Shown here piece after piece: positions 32,885 through 40,971 of a stretch of 52,889 bases of DNA (the first letter of the stretch is position 1; each line of letters begins with the position of its first letter). The translations under genes and the position numbers were made by a program. Source of the DNA: a virus; the IMG/VR virus record IMGVR_UViG_3300027754_000127, positions 1-52,889 of that record; one strand, written 5' to 3'. The notes under the pieces are model-generated. The model had not been told where the DNA came from, made no database searches, and worked only from the letters and a program-made list of their open reading frames with translations.

Positions 32885-33115
32885 TTAGAAAGTATTGTAA
32901 AGTTGCTTAAGATTAAGTTCATTAACAAGAGTTTTTTCGTTTATTCTTGTTATTGTAGCTTTTAAACATTTGATCGCTTCTTCTTGTGGAACTTTCTCTA
33001 GTGTTGCCCAATTTTTACAGGCTTCTAATTCTTTTTTTCTTAAATCACTTTTTATTTCTTTTGAATAAGAAATTGAAGGGAAAAGTAAAAATGGAATGAT
33101 TAATAGTTTTTTCAT
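32885..33115 (-). CDS. Small secreted protein (76 aa)
   Basis: Start set at MKKLLIIPFLLFPSISYS (33115), a clean signal peptide; an earlier ATG would overlap the upstream gene. The mature part is ~58 residues with two cysteines (EACKNWATLE, AIKCLKATI), probably a disulphide-bonded periplasmic helical hairpin. Lying inside the head-tail operon, it is an oddity. No family is recognised. Confidence 0.55.
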   Translation of the reverse strand: MKKLLIIPFLLFPSISYSKEIKSDLRKKELEACKNWATLEKVPQEEAIKCLKATITRINEKTLVNELNLKQLYNTF

Positions 33116-33119
33116 AGTT

Positions 33120-34481
33120 TTAATTTTGTTGGTCAACATCTCCCGCAATATTCATAACTGATCCATTAAAATCAGGATTAAGAATATTAAAGTCAAATTC
33201 TCTAAAGGCAAATACATCATCAGGATCAATAGCATCAGTTTGATTAAACCAGCAAGATGCTTGAAAGGTGTATTGATGAACATAATACGACCCATTGGAC
33301 ATAACTTTTCCTCCTCTTACATACATTAATCCAGAATATCTAGTTTGAGATAAACCGCTTTCTGGTTGAAATCCTAGCAATGCTTTAAGAAAAAATGTCC
33401 TATATGATTGAGCTAAATCCTTTGTCCTTGCATAAAGCAATTCGTCATTAGATTCTCCGCAAGGAATAAAAATCAGAATAACAAGATTCTGATATATATT
33501 TTGCCTTATGTCATTTCCTGATTGATAAGTTGAGATGCCATCTGTTTTTGTATTTTGATCTTTACTACCATTTTCATCTTCAGTAACAACAAATATCCAT
33601 TTTCTTGATTGATTTGGTTCGCAATCACTTTGAAAAAATTGTAATGATCTTTCGAAATCTTCTTGTCCACCAATAGTTGGGTCAGTTCTTGTAGTCATTA
33701 CTCCTTGTGCTGGCGTTCCTAAAGTTGAATCGCAAGCATAGGTAAAAGAAGTTGTGGTAGGAACGGTTAAAATTGTTTTATATCCATTATATCCAGCTTT
33801 ATATGAACTTAATTGGGTGATTGTTCCAGTTGCAGGCGTAGTTGGGTTATTAGCTACTTCAAAAATAAAAGTGTTAGAATTAATCAACTGCCTAACTTTC
33901 ATCACTTTGCCAAAAGCGTGAGTTCCATTTTCTTCTGTTCCAAAAACTGTGTAAGTGAAGGTAGTGGTAGATGGAACGCTAACTAGGGTAGTTTTTTTAT
34001 TATAAACTTCTGGGGTAATTCCTGTTAATTCAACTTCAATATTAGAATTAAGAATATATCCGTGAGGGGTTTTAGTTGTAACGGTTGCAGTAGACCCAGA
34101 AATAGTGATTGATTCAATTTCTATGGAAGGTGCGGCGAGGCAATTATCTCTATCAGTGTAAAGAGTTTTTATTCCATTATAGTCAGTTTGATTAGCTCCA
34201 CTAATTTCAACAGTTTTAGTGCCTCTGATAAGTGGGTGCGGAGCAGAAGTAATGGCTAAAGCGTAGTCTCCGTTTCTGGTCAGAGAGGAAATGACGACTG
34301 GAACTTTTGATCCATTAATTAAAACTTTATTACCGACAGCTAATTGGTGGGCAACATTCGTAGTAGCGGTTGCAGTGCTTGCACTTCTTGTTAAGGAAGT
34401 TATGGAAGTATTTTTTGTGAAGTCTCCTGTGTATCTAGGAAGGACTGCTTTTAGTTGATTAACTATTTGTTCTGCTTGCAT
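33120..34481 (-). CDS. Putative tail terminator with inserted beta-repeat modules
   Basis: 453 residues. The N-terminal ~20 residues (MQAEQIVNQLKAVLPRY) and the C-terminal ~180 (QEDFERSLQFFQSDCEPNQS, RKWIFVVTEDENGSK, then ELLYARTKDLAQSYRTFFLK and YVHQYTFQASCWFN) fit a tail-terminator/neck protein at this gene position. Between them are about four modules of the kind SITSLTRSASTATATTNVAH and IESITISGSTATVTTKTPHG, related to those inside the baseplate J gene (SISSITRNGQIATATSTAHG). The modules more than double the size expected of a terminator. Confidence 0.65.
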   Translation of the reverse strand: MQAEQIVNQLKAVLPRYTGDFTKNTSITSLTRSASTATATTNVAHQLAVGNKVLINGSKVPVVISSLTRNGDYALAITSAPHPLIRGTKTVEISGANQTDYNGIKTLYTDRDNCLAAPSIEIESITISGSTATVTTKTPHGYILNSNIEVELTGITPEVYNKKTTLVSVPSTTTFTYTVFGTEENGTHAFGKVMKVRQLINSNTFIFEVANNPTTPATGTITQLSSYKAGYNGYKTILTVPTTTSFTYACDSTLGTPAQGVMTTRTDPTIGGQEDFERSLQFFQSDCEPNQSRKWIFVVTEDENGSKDQNTKTDGISTYQSGNDIRQNIYQNLVILIFIPCGESNDELLYARTKDLAQSYRTFFLKALLGFQPESGLSQTRYSGLMYVRGGKVMSNGSYYVHQYTFQASCWFNQTDAIDPDDVFAFREFDFNILNPDFNGSVMNIAGDVDQQN

Positions 34482-34488
34482 TTACTAA

Positions 34489-34920
34489 TCAATTTGGGTT
34501 TTTAATTAATTTTTCTATTTTTTCCAAAAATTCATCTGGTATAGAATAAAAATCTAAAAAAGAATAACCATCGCTTATTTTTAATAAATAAAATTCATTT
34601 TTATTGATTGAGAATTTTATAAATTGACCATAAAAATCATCATCATTGTCAATCCAAACACTATAAACTCTATGTGGCTCGATTACTTCAACAGTATTAA
34701 AAACTTTCCCTTGCAATTCTTTAAAAATTACTCTTTTTGAAAAAGAAGCTACAAAGTCCCTAATCTCTTCAATTGAAGATTTAACAATTTCTACAGGGTC
34801 TTGTTTTTTATCTATAAGAGGATATTTTAACGATAATTTCGCAAGTGCTTCATTTCGTAATAGCTGCCCTTCTTTTATCTCATCTTCTATAAAATAAGTT
34901 TTTATCATAAATAATTTCAT
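34489..34920 (-). CDS. Hypothetical structural-region protein (143 aa)
   Basis: An acidic mixed alpha/beta protein with IKSSIEEIRDFVASF-like helices and the strands RVYSVWIDNDDDFYGQFIKF and EFYLLKISDGYSF. It lies between the gp10-like neck gene and the terminator candidate, so it is perhaps a neck-associated factor. No family is recognised. A 10-bp inverted repeat overlapping a degenerate late element precedes it. Confidence 0.6.
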   Translation of the reverse strand: MKLFMIKTYFIEDEIKEGQLLRNEALAKLSLKYPLIDKKQDPVEIVKSSIEEIRDFVASFSKRVIFKELQGKVFNTVEVIEPHRVYSVWIDNDDDFYGQFIKFSINKNEFYLLKISDGYSFLDFYSIPDEFLEKIEKLIKNPN

Positions 34921-34929
34921 ATTAAGGTT

Positions 34930-34960
34930 AATAATTAGTCATAATAAATAACTAATTATT
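34930..34960 (-). promoter_or_regulatory. Inverted repeat overlapping a degenerate late element
   Basis: AATAATTAGT (34930-34939) and ACTAATTATT (34951-34960) are perfectly complementary across an 11-base loop. Inside it, TTAGTCATAATAAAT (34935-34949) matches the conserved element TTAGTRATAACAAAY at 13 of 15 positions. It sits ten bases upstream of the 34489-34920 start. Confidence 0.5.
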
Positions 34961-34968
34961 AAAAGCAA

Positions 34969-35439
34969 CTACTTTTTTGAGGTGTCAATTCCTTGTTTGA
35001 TATTATTGATGATATTGCCACGAGATTGTTTGATAGGGCGGATTAGATTATTTCTTGGGGCAACATAAGCTCCTTGTCCATTAACTCCACCTTTTTCTTG
35101 GATTCCTGCGTAAGGAGTGTTGGCGGATATTTCCAGTCTGTCCGTTCCTAGAGTTTTTCCTCTCACGCTTCTCGCCAATTGTCCGTCCAATATTGCAGAG
35201 CTTTGACCTCCAGATGAATTTGAGGCTTGGTGGTTAATGTATCGTTTTTTTCTTTTAACGATGATTGGGTAAATTCTACCTGTTTTAGGTTTGTTCATTT
35301 CATCTTTGATAAGTCCGCCACTTGTGGAATTAGGAACCCCAGCTAATTCTATGGAACTTTTTTGTAGTCCTGATTTAATTCCTGCTTTGATGAGTTTATC
35401 TAAATTAAAAATAGATTTAGGAATCTTTAACTTGCTCAT
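34969..35439 (-). CDS. HK97 gp10-like neck / tail-completion protein
   Basis: 156 residues. The pattern KPKTGRIYPIIVKRKKRYINHQAS, then LDGQLARSVRGKTLGTDRLE and ANTPYAGIQEKGGVNGQG (each quoted in part), is that of HK97 gp10-type proteins (TGRxY...HxAS...L..S...YA...E.GG). These occupy the neck between head and tail. It overlaps the head-closure gene by four bases. Confidence 0.8.
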   Translation of the reverse strand: MSKLKIPKSIFNLDKLIKAGIKSGLQKSSIELAGVPNSTSGGLIKDEMNKPKTGRIYPIIVKRKKRYINHQASNSSGGQSSAILDGQLARSVRGKTLGTDRLEISANTPYAGIQEKGGVNGQGAYVAPRNNLIRPIKQSRGNIINNIKQGIDTSKK

Positions 35440-35831
35440 ATTCTAGTATTAACTAAGTCAGAACTTCCTCTAATAGAGCATTTAAGGACTATCGTTTCAT
35501 ATTTGCCTTCAAGGTTTGGGATAATCTCTACAATCTCGTAATTATTTCCATCAAACTGCAAGATATGAGTTTTATTTACTTTGACTGAATCATAGCGAAT
35601 GTAGAAATGATCGGTAATTTTCCCAATCATATTCACGCCATCAAAAATCTCTTCTCCATTTACGGATTTTTGCATTGCCCACATAGAAGCAACCAAAGAA
35701 AGGTTCAGGTTTGGATCAACAGCGGTGGTGTTTGTAGCTTGTTTTGTCTTCTTATAAATTGAGATATAAGAACGCATATTTCCTATGCAGGTCTTAGATG
35801 GTTTTGATTTAATTCTAGCGCAATTTCCCAT
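35436..35831 (-). CDS. Head closure / head-tail adaptor (SPP1 gp16-like)
   Basis: 131 residues. The fold pattern SMWAMQKSVNGEEIFDGVNM, FYIRYDSVKVNKTHILQFDG and NNYEIVEIIPNLEGKYETIV is the small beta-barrel head-closure family. It plugs the connector after DNA packaging and accepts the tail. It touches the gp6-like connector gene. Confidence 0.8.
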   Translation of the reverse strand: MGNCARIKSKPSKTCIGNMRSYISIYKKTKQATNTTAVDPNLNLSLVASMWAMQKSVNGEEIFDGVNMIGKITDHFYIRYDSVKVNKTHILQFDGNNYEIVEIIPNLEGKYETIVLKCSIRGSSDLVNTRI

Positions 35832-36472
35832 TAGAAATCTACAATTTTATATTGGTCAAATAGTTGCATTGAAGCCATCATATCTGTCATATTGGCACAA
35901 TCTCCTCTGTTTTCGTATAAGTAAGAAATCATTTGAAGCAAAGCATTTTGAATATCGACGGGAATATCAGAATTAGAAATTCCAAATCCAGCAACAAAAG
36001 TAATAGCTACTACTTGTTTCTTAACATCAACTTCTGGAAAATTCTTATTATTCACAAGATAAATAGCTGAATAATCAGGAAGGTCGGTAAAATAATAATC
36101 ATTAGCGGACCAAGTTGTCAAAACTCCATCTATGTAATATTTAATGTGGGTGATTGATTGTAGTTTTGATCTTCTTAGAACAATTCCGTTGTCATTATAC
36201 TTAGGAAGTAAGGGGCTTACACCAGAATAATAATCAAGTGAATTGTGAGAAGGAAATTTGTCTAGGTAAGTTTTGTAAGTCTTGTTAATTAAATCTCTAC
36301 CAGTGGCTTTTTCAAAATATGCAGCAACCGATTTAATCAAAGCCGTGATTAAATTATCATCAACGGAAAGGCTACTAGGAACTTTCAAATAATCCTTAAC
36401 ACTTTGTAAGTCTAAAGGTAGAACCGAAGCCCCAGTAACCAATATATAGTTAATTGGTTGCTGGAATATCAT
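35831..36472 (-). CDS. Head-tail connector (HK97 gp6-like adaptor)
   Basis: 213 residues. It begins with the gp6-like signature LDLQSVKDYLKVPSSLSVDD, then NLITALIKSVAAYFEKATGR, and has a later helix DIQNALLQMISYLYENRGD. This adaptor forms the ring under the portal. The gene order connector - closure - gp10-like is the standard one. Confidence 0.88.
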   Translation of the reverse strand: MIFQQPINYILVTGASVLPLDLQSVKDYLKVPSSLSVDDNLITALIKSVAAYFEKATGRDLINKTYKTYLDKFPSHNSLDYYSGVSPLLPKYNDNGIVLRRSKLQSITHIKYYIDGVLTTWSANDYYFTDLPDYSAIYLVNNKNFPEVDVKKQVVAITFVAGFGISNSDIPVDIQNALLQMISYLYENRGDCANMTDMMASMQLFDQYKIVDF

Positions 36473-36473
36473 T

Positions 36474-36836
36474 TTAGTTTTTTGATTTTGTTGCCAAAGT
36501 AATTACTGCTGGATTAGTAGCTTGGATAGTTCCTGATACAATCTTTAAGAATCTAACCGAAGATAAATCTATAGTAGTTCCTAAAGTGTAATAACTGCTA
36601 GTCGTAACCGTAGAAGAAATTGCGCTACCAGTGCTTAAAACCTTAATTGGTTTGTAAGTTCCAGTAAGTGAATCTGATCCTTGAAAAGTTAAAGCAGTTC
36701 CAGTTAAATTTGCATCAGTAATTAAGCCAACTAATGTAGTGCCATAAAAGTCAACTGCATTAGAGACTGTTTGTCCAACAGCAATAGTAACACTAAGGTC
36801 AAAATTTGTTCTTGCTTGAAAATCTTTTGAAGCCAT
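36474..36836 (-). CDS. Small beta-rich structural protein (120 aa)
   Basis: Threonine- and serine-rich with predicted strands (NFDLSVTIAVGQTVSNAVDF, ALTFQGSDSLTGTYKPIKVL). It lies among capsid-proximal genes and is probably a virion decoration or head fibre component. No specific family is recognised. Confidence 0.6.
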   Translation of the reverse strand: MASKDFQARTNFDLSVTIAVGQTVSNAVDFYGTTLVGLITDANLTGTALTFQGSDSLTGTYKPIKVLSTGSAISSTVTTSSYYTLGTTIDLSSVRFLKIVSGTIQATNPAVITLATKSKN

Positions 36837-37273
36837 TATGCTAATGTAATTTCAATTGTGAATACAGTTTTTACTGTGCCAGTAGAACCGCCATCAGTAG
36901 TTAGTGTAATTAAATCACCAGCAGCAACTGTATTTAAGGCAGTTGGAGTACAAGAATCAATATCGCCAGCAGCAGAACCAGAAAAAGCTACAGTAATTGA
37001 ACCATTAGTGATTGCAACACCATTAATATTGCTTGTAACGATAGAGTTTGCACCAGAAATAGCTCCGTTAATTACGGAATAAATCTTAGAGATAGTTCCT
37101 GCAAATGGAGCAACAACATAACAAGAAGAAGCAGTTGAAATATCAGCTAATTCTACATTAGTAGATCTTTTTTTAAGATTAACACCAGCAGCATTTTCTA
37201 CTGTTCCGCCCAATACAAGAATATTGTCTCCATTGGCTTTGGCTGGTTTAAGATAATTTTTAGTTTCTGGCAT
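36836..37273 (-). CDS. Probable head decoration protein (145 aa)
   Basis: Beta-rich and low in charge: LVLGGTVENAAGVNLKKRST, YVVAPFAGTISKIYSVINGA and ALNTVAAGDLITLTTDGGST. This composition, with N-rich turns, is typical of capsid decoration or fibre proteins. It overlaps the 120-aa gene by one base. Confidence 0.6.
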   Translation of the reverse strand: MPETKNYLKPAKANGDNILVLGGTVENAAGVNLKKRSTNVELADISTASSCYVVAPFAGTISKIYSVINGAISGANSIVTSNINGVAITNGSITVAFSGSAAGDIDSCTPTALNTVAAGDLITLTTDGGSTGTVKTVFTIEITLA

Positions 37274-37277
37274 ATAT

Positions 37278-37580
37278 TTATTTTTTATATTTCTTGTTAG
37301 TAATTCTAATTTCTTTTACTTCTTCAGTAGCTTCAGTTGATTGCTCAATTACTGGTTCTTCAACTTTATTTTCAGGAGAATTAAAAATAGCTTTATTTTC
37401 AAATTTTGGTAACATTTTTTCCTCTTTAACTTCCTCAGCGAATCCTTTATTATCAAAAGCCCATTTTAGAAAGTGGGGAGTTAATCTCGTATCTTTCTCT
37501 AAAACTTCACCCTCTTTAAAGTCAGCAACATTATGACCATCAATAGAGGCTTTAAAATTTTTTAAAATTCTTATTTTCAT
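37278..37580 (-). CDS. Hypothetical protein of the capsid operon (100 aa)
   Basis: The first ~50 residues (KIRILKNFKASIDGHNVADF, EGEVLEKDTRLTPHF) look like a small beta/SH3-type domain often seen in phage head operons. The rest is an acidic, low-complexity tail (EEPVIEQSTEATEEVKE). The function is unknown. Confidence 0.6.
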   Translation of the reverse strand: MKIRILKNFKASIDGHNVADFKEGEVLEKDTRLTPHFLKWAFDNKGFAEEVKEEKMLPKFENKAIFNSPENKVEEPVIEQSTEATEEVKEIRITNKKYKK

Positions 37581-37594
37581 AAATATATGAGTAA

Positions 37595-37620
37595 ATAAGG
37601 GGGATTTTACTCCCCCCTAT
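37595..37620 (-). terminator. G/C hairpin downstream of the capsid genes
   Basis: AGGGGGA and TCCCCCCT pair around TTTTAC between the 37624-38037 and 37278-37580 genes. This is the strongest GC stem in an AT-rich operon. Reading leftward the stem is followed by TTATTTACT, so it may be a leaky terminator or an mRNA-stabilising structure that keeps capsid mRNA abundant. Confidence 0.5.
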
Positions 37621-37623
37621 AAA

Positions 37624-38037
37624 TTAAGCATTATTAGTAGTAGGAGCATTCAAAGGATAACCTAAGATTGCAATTACACTAAAGATTGCTGCACCTGTAT
37701 TATTAGCTGGAGTAATGGTCATTCTATTGTATCTTTTAGAACCATTATAACCAATTTCACGCAGTTTGTTGTCTGCGGCAAATGTAAAGCTAGCTTGTGC
37801 TTCAGTTCCCAAAAGGAAATCATCAGCAACAGCAGCGTAAGTTACATTGTCGTCAGAATCTTCTACTAAAACAGTAAAGGTAGCATCAGCATCAGCCAAA
37901 GAACCAATAGTGATTACATATTTTAGAGCGTCAAAACCAACCAAATCAACAACTGTACACACTTGTGCAGTATTGTCGGTTACGGAAGCTGGGGCAAGAA
38001 CTTGCTTCTCTTGTAGAGTAGTATAAATATCGTACAT
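37624..38037 (-). CDS. Head-associated protein downstream of major capsid (137 aa)
   Basis: 137 residues: YTTLQEKQVLAPASVTDNTA, then ITIGSLADADATFTVLVEDS and KRYNRMTITPANNTGAAIFS. Proteins with a 'VEDSDDN' strand and '(K)RYxRxTITPAxNT' directly downstream of HK97 capsids are a common head-associated type. A decoration role is likely. It follows the capsid gene by 18 bases. Confidence 0.68.
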   Translation of the reverse strand: MYDIYTTLQEKQVLAPASVTDNTAQVCTVVDLVGFDALKYVITIGSLADADATFTVLVEDSDDNVTYAAVADDFLLGTEAQASFTFAADNKLREIGYNGSKRYNRMTITPANNTGAAIFSVIAILGYPLNAPTTNNA

Positions 38038-38055
38038 TTTATATATTATTTAAGG

Positions 38056-39231
38056 TTAAGCAGAAATTTTTAATTTAGCGAATGCTTCTGCAAGCTTCAC
38101 TAATCCAGCAACTCTACGAATGAAAGTATATTCAATGATGCCTTCTCTTTTTTGAGTAACTTCGTCTCTAATAACTCTCATATCCATACCAGTTCCAGCA
38201 GCATAACCTCTTGCGAAGTCAGCAAAAACAACTGGATAAGTGCCAGCAGCAATATCAGGTAAGTTAGGAACTTCTAGGTAAGCAAAGCCGTTGATAGTAT
38301 TTGGAATACCAGCAACTAGATTACCAGGCTGCCATAATGGTTTACCAACACCGTCTTCTTGAGCCAACAAAGTAGCTCTAGTTAAACGATTGAAAGCATA
38401 GATTGGATTATAACCAGTTTTCAATTGACCAGTTAAAAGAGTCATTGATCTCCAAGTGATTGCATCAGCTACGCCAGAATTTAATTCTTGAGTAACTACA
38501 CCAGAAGCCATATAACCTTGCAATTGAGTAGGACTAGCAGTTCCATTGGTAATTTGTTCACCCAAAAGAACAGCGAATGCTTCTGCAACATCTTGTTGAA
38601 TTTGGTCAGCAATAGAAACGCCAGCATCTTGTAATTCTTCAATAGTTACAGGAACAGTCACTTGCATTTTTTTCAAAGTCAAAAGCTGTTCACCATATTT
38701 AGAATTAGATAGACTATCTTGCTTACCTTCACCAACCATAGTTGCGGTCAAAAGAGTATTTCTAATTGGAAGTCTAGTGGTTTTAGCACCAACTTTCATA
38801 AAATTAATGACCTTGCTATAATTAGAAATTTCAGTAATTTTCTTAGTAATATCAGTTGAGAATGCTTCAGGAACTAAAGCACCGCCATCAATTAAAGAGT
38901 CAGTGCGAAGATATTTTTTATCAATTTCTGACATACCTTTAATGTCTGATCTTAAAAAAGCATCAAAAGCCTTCATTTCAGCTTTACCTTCTTCTGATTT
39001 ACCATTGTAATCAGCTCTTAGTAAAATAGCTTCACGAGCCTTTGCTTCATTTTCAAACTCTACACGAGCTTTTTTCTCAGTTTCAAGTTCTTTAACCAAA
39101 TCTTGGTTTTTCTTTTCTTGAGCTTCAATAAAAGAAGTAACTTGTGTAGTAACTTCTGTATTGTTAGTTCTTACTGATTCTTGGAGAGCTTTTACAGCTT
39201 CCATCAGATTTTGTGGTGAAAAATCTTTCAT
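38056..39231 (-). CDS. HK97-fold major capsid protein
   Basis: 391 residues. The N-terminal ~105 residues are a coiled-coil delta domain (NQDLVKELETEKKARVEFEN) that acts as scaffold and should be cleaved by the protease encoded upstream. The mature shell domain begins near YLRTDSLIDGGALVPEAFST and includes NFMKVGAKTTRLPIRNTLLT, VTVPVTIEELQDAGVSIADQ, AITWRSMTLLTGQLK and the C-terminal VIRDEVTQKREGIIEYTFIR. It is clearly an HK97-type capsid. Confidence 0.92.
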   Translation of the reverse strand: MKDFSPQNLMEAVKALQESVRTNNTEVTTQVTSFIEAQEKKNQDLVKELETEKKARVEFENEAKAREAILLRADYNGKSEEGKAEMKAFDAFLRSDIKGMSEIDKKYLRTDSLIDGGALVPEAFSTDITKKITEISNYSKVINFMKVGAKTTRLPIRNTLLTATMVGEGKQDSLSNSKYGEQLLTLKKMQVTVPVTIEELQDAGVSIADQIQQDVAEAFAVLLGEQITNGTASPTQLQGYMASGVVTQELNSGVADAITWRSMTLLTGQLKTGYNPIYAFNRLTRATLLAQEDGVGKPLWQPGNLVAGIPNTINGFAYLEVPNLPDIAAGTYPVVFADFARGYAAGTGMDMRVIRDEVTQKREGIIEYTFIRRVAGLVKLAEAFAKLKISA

Positions 39232-39240
39232 AATATTTAT

Positions 39241-40032
39241 TTAATTAAAATTTATTCCGCTTTTAAGCGAAGTTAATATGTTGCTAAACGCAATTTGATC
39301 CGCCGCATCACGCAACGCTTTAATACTTTCCTCAAGTTCAACATCACATTGATCTTTTTTGGAAAATTCTTTTACTTTTGAAATAAGTGTCTTTGCTTCC
39401 TTACTAGAAAACCCACTTTCTTTCAAAGTTGTTTCAATATCTTTAAGAGAGTTTATCTCACTTAAGTTTTTATCTTGTTTTTCAGAATTTAAAATGTCGT
39501 TAATTTCCATTTTTTCTGCTTCGTCTAGGTCTTCAATCATAGATTTAATTGCAGTAAGCCTTGCTTTGTCGTTCATTGGGAAAGTAACTACTGAACCTTC
39601 CATAAGTTTAGACTTTTTAATAACTCGGCATCTTTTTCCGTCCATAGTTTTCATCTCGCAGTCTTTCTGATCCACGCCATAACCAACGGAGAAGCCAGAA
39701 ATATCACCATTTTTAAGATTTGCATACTTTTCAGCAGCGTTAGGAACTAGATAATTCTGAGTGATTGGATCACGCATCAGGTTAAATTTAGCATCAACCA
39801 TCTTAAGACCGTATTGGTCAGGCTCAATTCTAAATTTTCCAATTGGTTTTTTTGTGTCGTGATCAGCTAAGAGAGGATAAAACTTTCCAGCTGGTTCTTC
39901 GGAGAAGGCTTTAGCGTCAAAGATGTCGTTTCCAAAGTCAATGTTGTTAAATGCGGCAACATATCCTTCAAAAGAACCATCTTCTTGCAGGCTTTTAATC
40001 TCTAGTGTGAATTGTTTATAGTTTATGTCCAT
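39241..40032 (-). CDS. Prohead protease (HK97 gp4-like, S78)
   Basis: 263 residues. The serine protease domain has the catalytic-type His in PLLADHDTKKPIGKF (H58) and Ser in GDISGFSVGYG (S112). The fold start GSFEGYVAAFNNIDFGNDIF is typical. A C-terminal charged helical tail of ~100 residues may act as an internal scaffold or inhibitor. It cleaves the capsid delta domain during maturation. It is the first gene of its leftward unit, behind late element copy 2. Confidence 0.9.
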   Translation of the reverse strand: MDINYKQFTLEIKSLQEDGSFEGYVAAFNNIDFGNDIFDAKAFSEEPAGKFYPLLADHDTKKPIGKFRIEPDQYGLKMVDAKFNLMRDPITQNYLVPNAAEKYANLKNGDISGFSVGYGVDQKDCEMKTMDGKRCRVIKKSKLMEGSVVTFPMNDKARLTAIKSMIEDLDEAEKMEINDILNSEKQDKNLSEINSLKDIETTLKESGFSSKEAKTLISKVKEFSKKDQCDVELEESIKALRDAADQIAFSNILTSLKSGINFN

Positions 40033-40083
40033 AAGTGGTGAATATGGTTGAAATTATTTTAAATAAACATTGCTTTTAATTTC

Positions 40084-40118
40084 TTAGCAAGATAAATTTA
40101 CTATTGGTAATAACAAAC
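40084..40118 (-). promoter_or_regulatory. Conserved late control element, copy 2
   Basis: TTAGCAAGATAAA (40084-40096) and TTGGTAATAACAAAC (40104-40118), the same two blocks and the same spacing as at 31200-31234. It lies 52-86 bases upstream of the protease start and also just before the rightward 40128 gene. Confidence 0.65.
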
Positions 40119-40127
40119 TACTAATTT

Positions 40128-40358
40128 ATGGCAAGAACAGGAAAATCAGAAGAGTTTATTTTTGTAAAAAAATTTGATAGATTTTTCCCAATTCTTCATA
40201 AACAAGGTAAAATAAAAGAACCCAATAGAGATGCTTTTATGGAATATATTGGTCTTAATAAAAATAGCTGGAAAAACTTTAAAAAAACTGGGATTAAAAA
40301 GATTTATTATGTGGTTCTTGAATTATTAGAGAAAGCATATCCTAAAAAGCCCTTATAG
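40128..40358 (+). CDS. Small basic hypothetical protein (76 aa)
   Basis: A lysine-rich 76-residue protein (MARTGKSEEFIFVKKFDRFF, then YIGLNKNSWKNFKKTGIKKI). The second half could be a small helix-turn-helix, but I cannot place it. It is the first gene of a short rightward island, and its last ten bases overlap the tRNA-Thr gene. Confidence 0.55.
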   Translation: MARTGKSEEFIFVKKFDRFFPILHKQGKIKEPNRDAFMEYIGLNKNSWKNFKKTGIKKIYYVVLELLEKAYPKKPL

Positions 40359-40419
40359 TTAAGTGATATAACGATTGCCTTGTAAGCATTAGTTCCTAGT
40401 TTGATTCTGGGTGAGGGCA
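40349..40419 (+). tRNA. tRNA-Thr (anticodon TGT)
   Basis: Acceptor GCCCTTA (40349-40355) pairs with TGAGGGC (40412-40418). D-arm GTTA/TAAC, anticodon loop CTTGTAA (anticodon TGT) with one T-T mismatch in its stem, and T-arm CCTAG-TTTGATT-CTGGG. The D-loop AGTGATA lacks the usual GG, no CCA is encoded, and the 5' end overlaps an ORF, so it may be partly degenerate. Confidence 0.7.
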
Positions 40420-40427
40420 ACAATTTA

Positions 40428-40503
40428 GTCAACTTAGCTGATGTGGTCATAGCGGCAGTTTGAAGAACTGTTGAACTTAGTTCGATTCTAAGAGTTGATA
40501 CCA
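40428..40503 (+). tRNA. tRNA-Phe (anticodon GAA)
   Basis: A complete cloverleaf: acceptor GTCAACT/AGTTGAT, D-arm GCTG/TAGC with GTGG in the loop, anticodon arm GCAGT-TTGAAGA-ACTGT, T-arm CTTAG-TTCGATT-CTAAG, discriminator A and encoded CCA (40501-40503). Confidence 0.9.
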
Positions 40504-40504
40504 T

Positions 40505-40579
40505 TGCGGAGTAAATCATTGGCAGATTATTTGCCTCATAAGCAAAAAGTAGGTGGTTCAATTCCACCCTCCGCAACCA
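40505..40579 (+). tRNA. tRNA with anticodon CAT (Met, or Ile after modification)
   Basis: A complete cloverleaf one base after tRNA-Phe: acceptor TGCGGAG/CTCCGCA, D-arm AATC/GATT, anticodon arm TTTGC-CTCATAA-GCAAA, T-arm GGTGG-TTCAATT-CCACC, discriminator A and encoded CCA (40577-40579). The first T-A acceptor pair is not that of an initiator tRNA. Elongator Met or lysidine-modified Ile cannot be told apart by eye. Confidence 0.88.
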
Positions 40580-40593
40580 AATAAATAAAAATT

Positions 40594-40971
40594 ATGAAAA
40601 CCCAATATAAATTAGAAACATTCACTAGCTTTGGTTTAGAATATTTCTGTAATATCAGTTTAGTTATGTGTCAAGCTAGAACAGAATTACCTAATTATGT
40701 TTCATTTTCAGAAGAAACTCTAAAGAAGTTGGTTGTTCAAATTGGCTGTATGGGTGAGTTTGTTATTGATTTAACTCATAAATCCTTCTGTCAAACGCCT
40801 TATCGTATAGATAATTCCCTAGAATTTGGAATAATTGAGGCTGTAAAGAAAAATATTTCTATTATTGATGAAATTGAAAAAAATGCTGCGGAAGCTTTTA
40901 TTATGGCAGACTTCACATTAAGTCCGAAAGAAAAGAAATTAAGAATTAAAACTAGAAGAGAAAATGTATAA
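40594..40971 (+). CDS. Hypothetical protein (125 aa)
   Basis: 125 residues starting right after the tRNA cluster: MKTQYKLETFTSFGLEYFCN, then EETLKKLVVQIGCMGEFVID, and a helical C-terminus (NISIIDEIEKNAAEAFIMAD) with a basic end. No family is recognised. Confidence 0.6.
   Translation: MKTQYKLETFTSFGLEYFCNISLVMCQARTELPNYVSFSEETLKKLVVQIGCMGEFVIDLTHKSFCQTPYRIDNSLEFGIIEAVKKNISIIDEIEKNAAEAFIMADFTLSPKEKKLRIKTRRENV

Noticed and set aside
21655-34481. Diversity-generating retroelement acting on the repeated tail modules
   Set aside because: No reverse transcriptase and no template/variable repeat pair with A-specific changes is visible in the window.
40307-40576. 89-residue minus-strand frame over the tRNA cluster
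   Set aside because: It is the reverse complement of three tRNA-like structures, which explain the sequence better.
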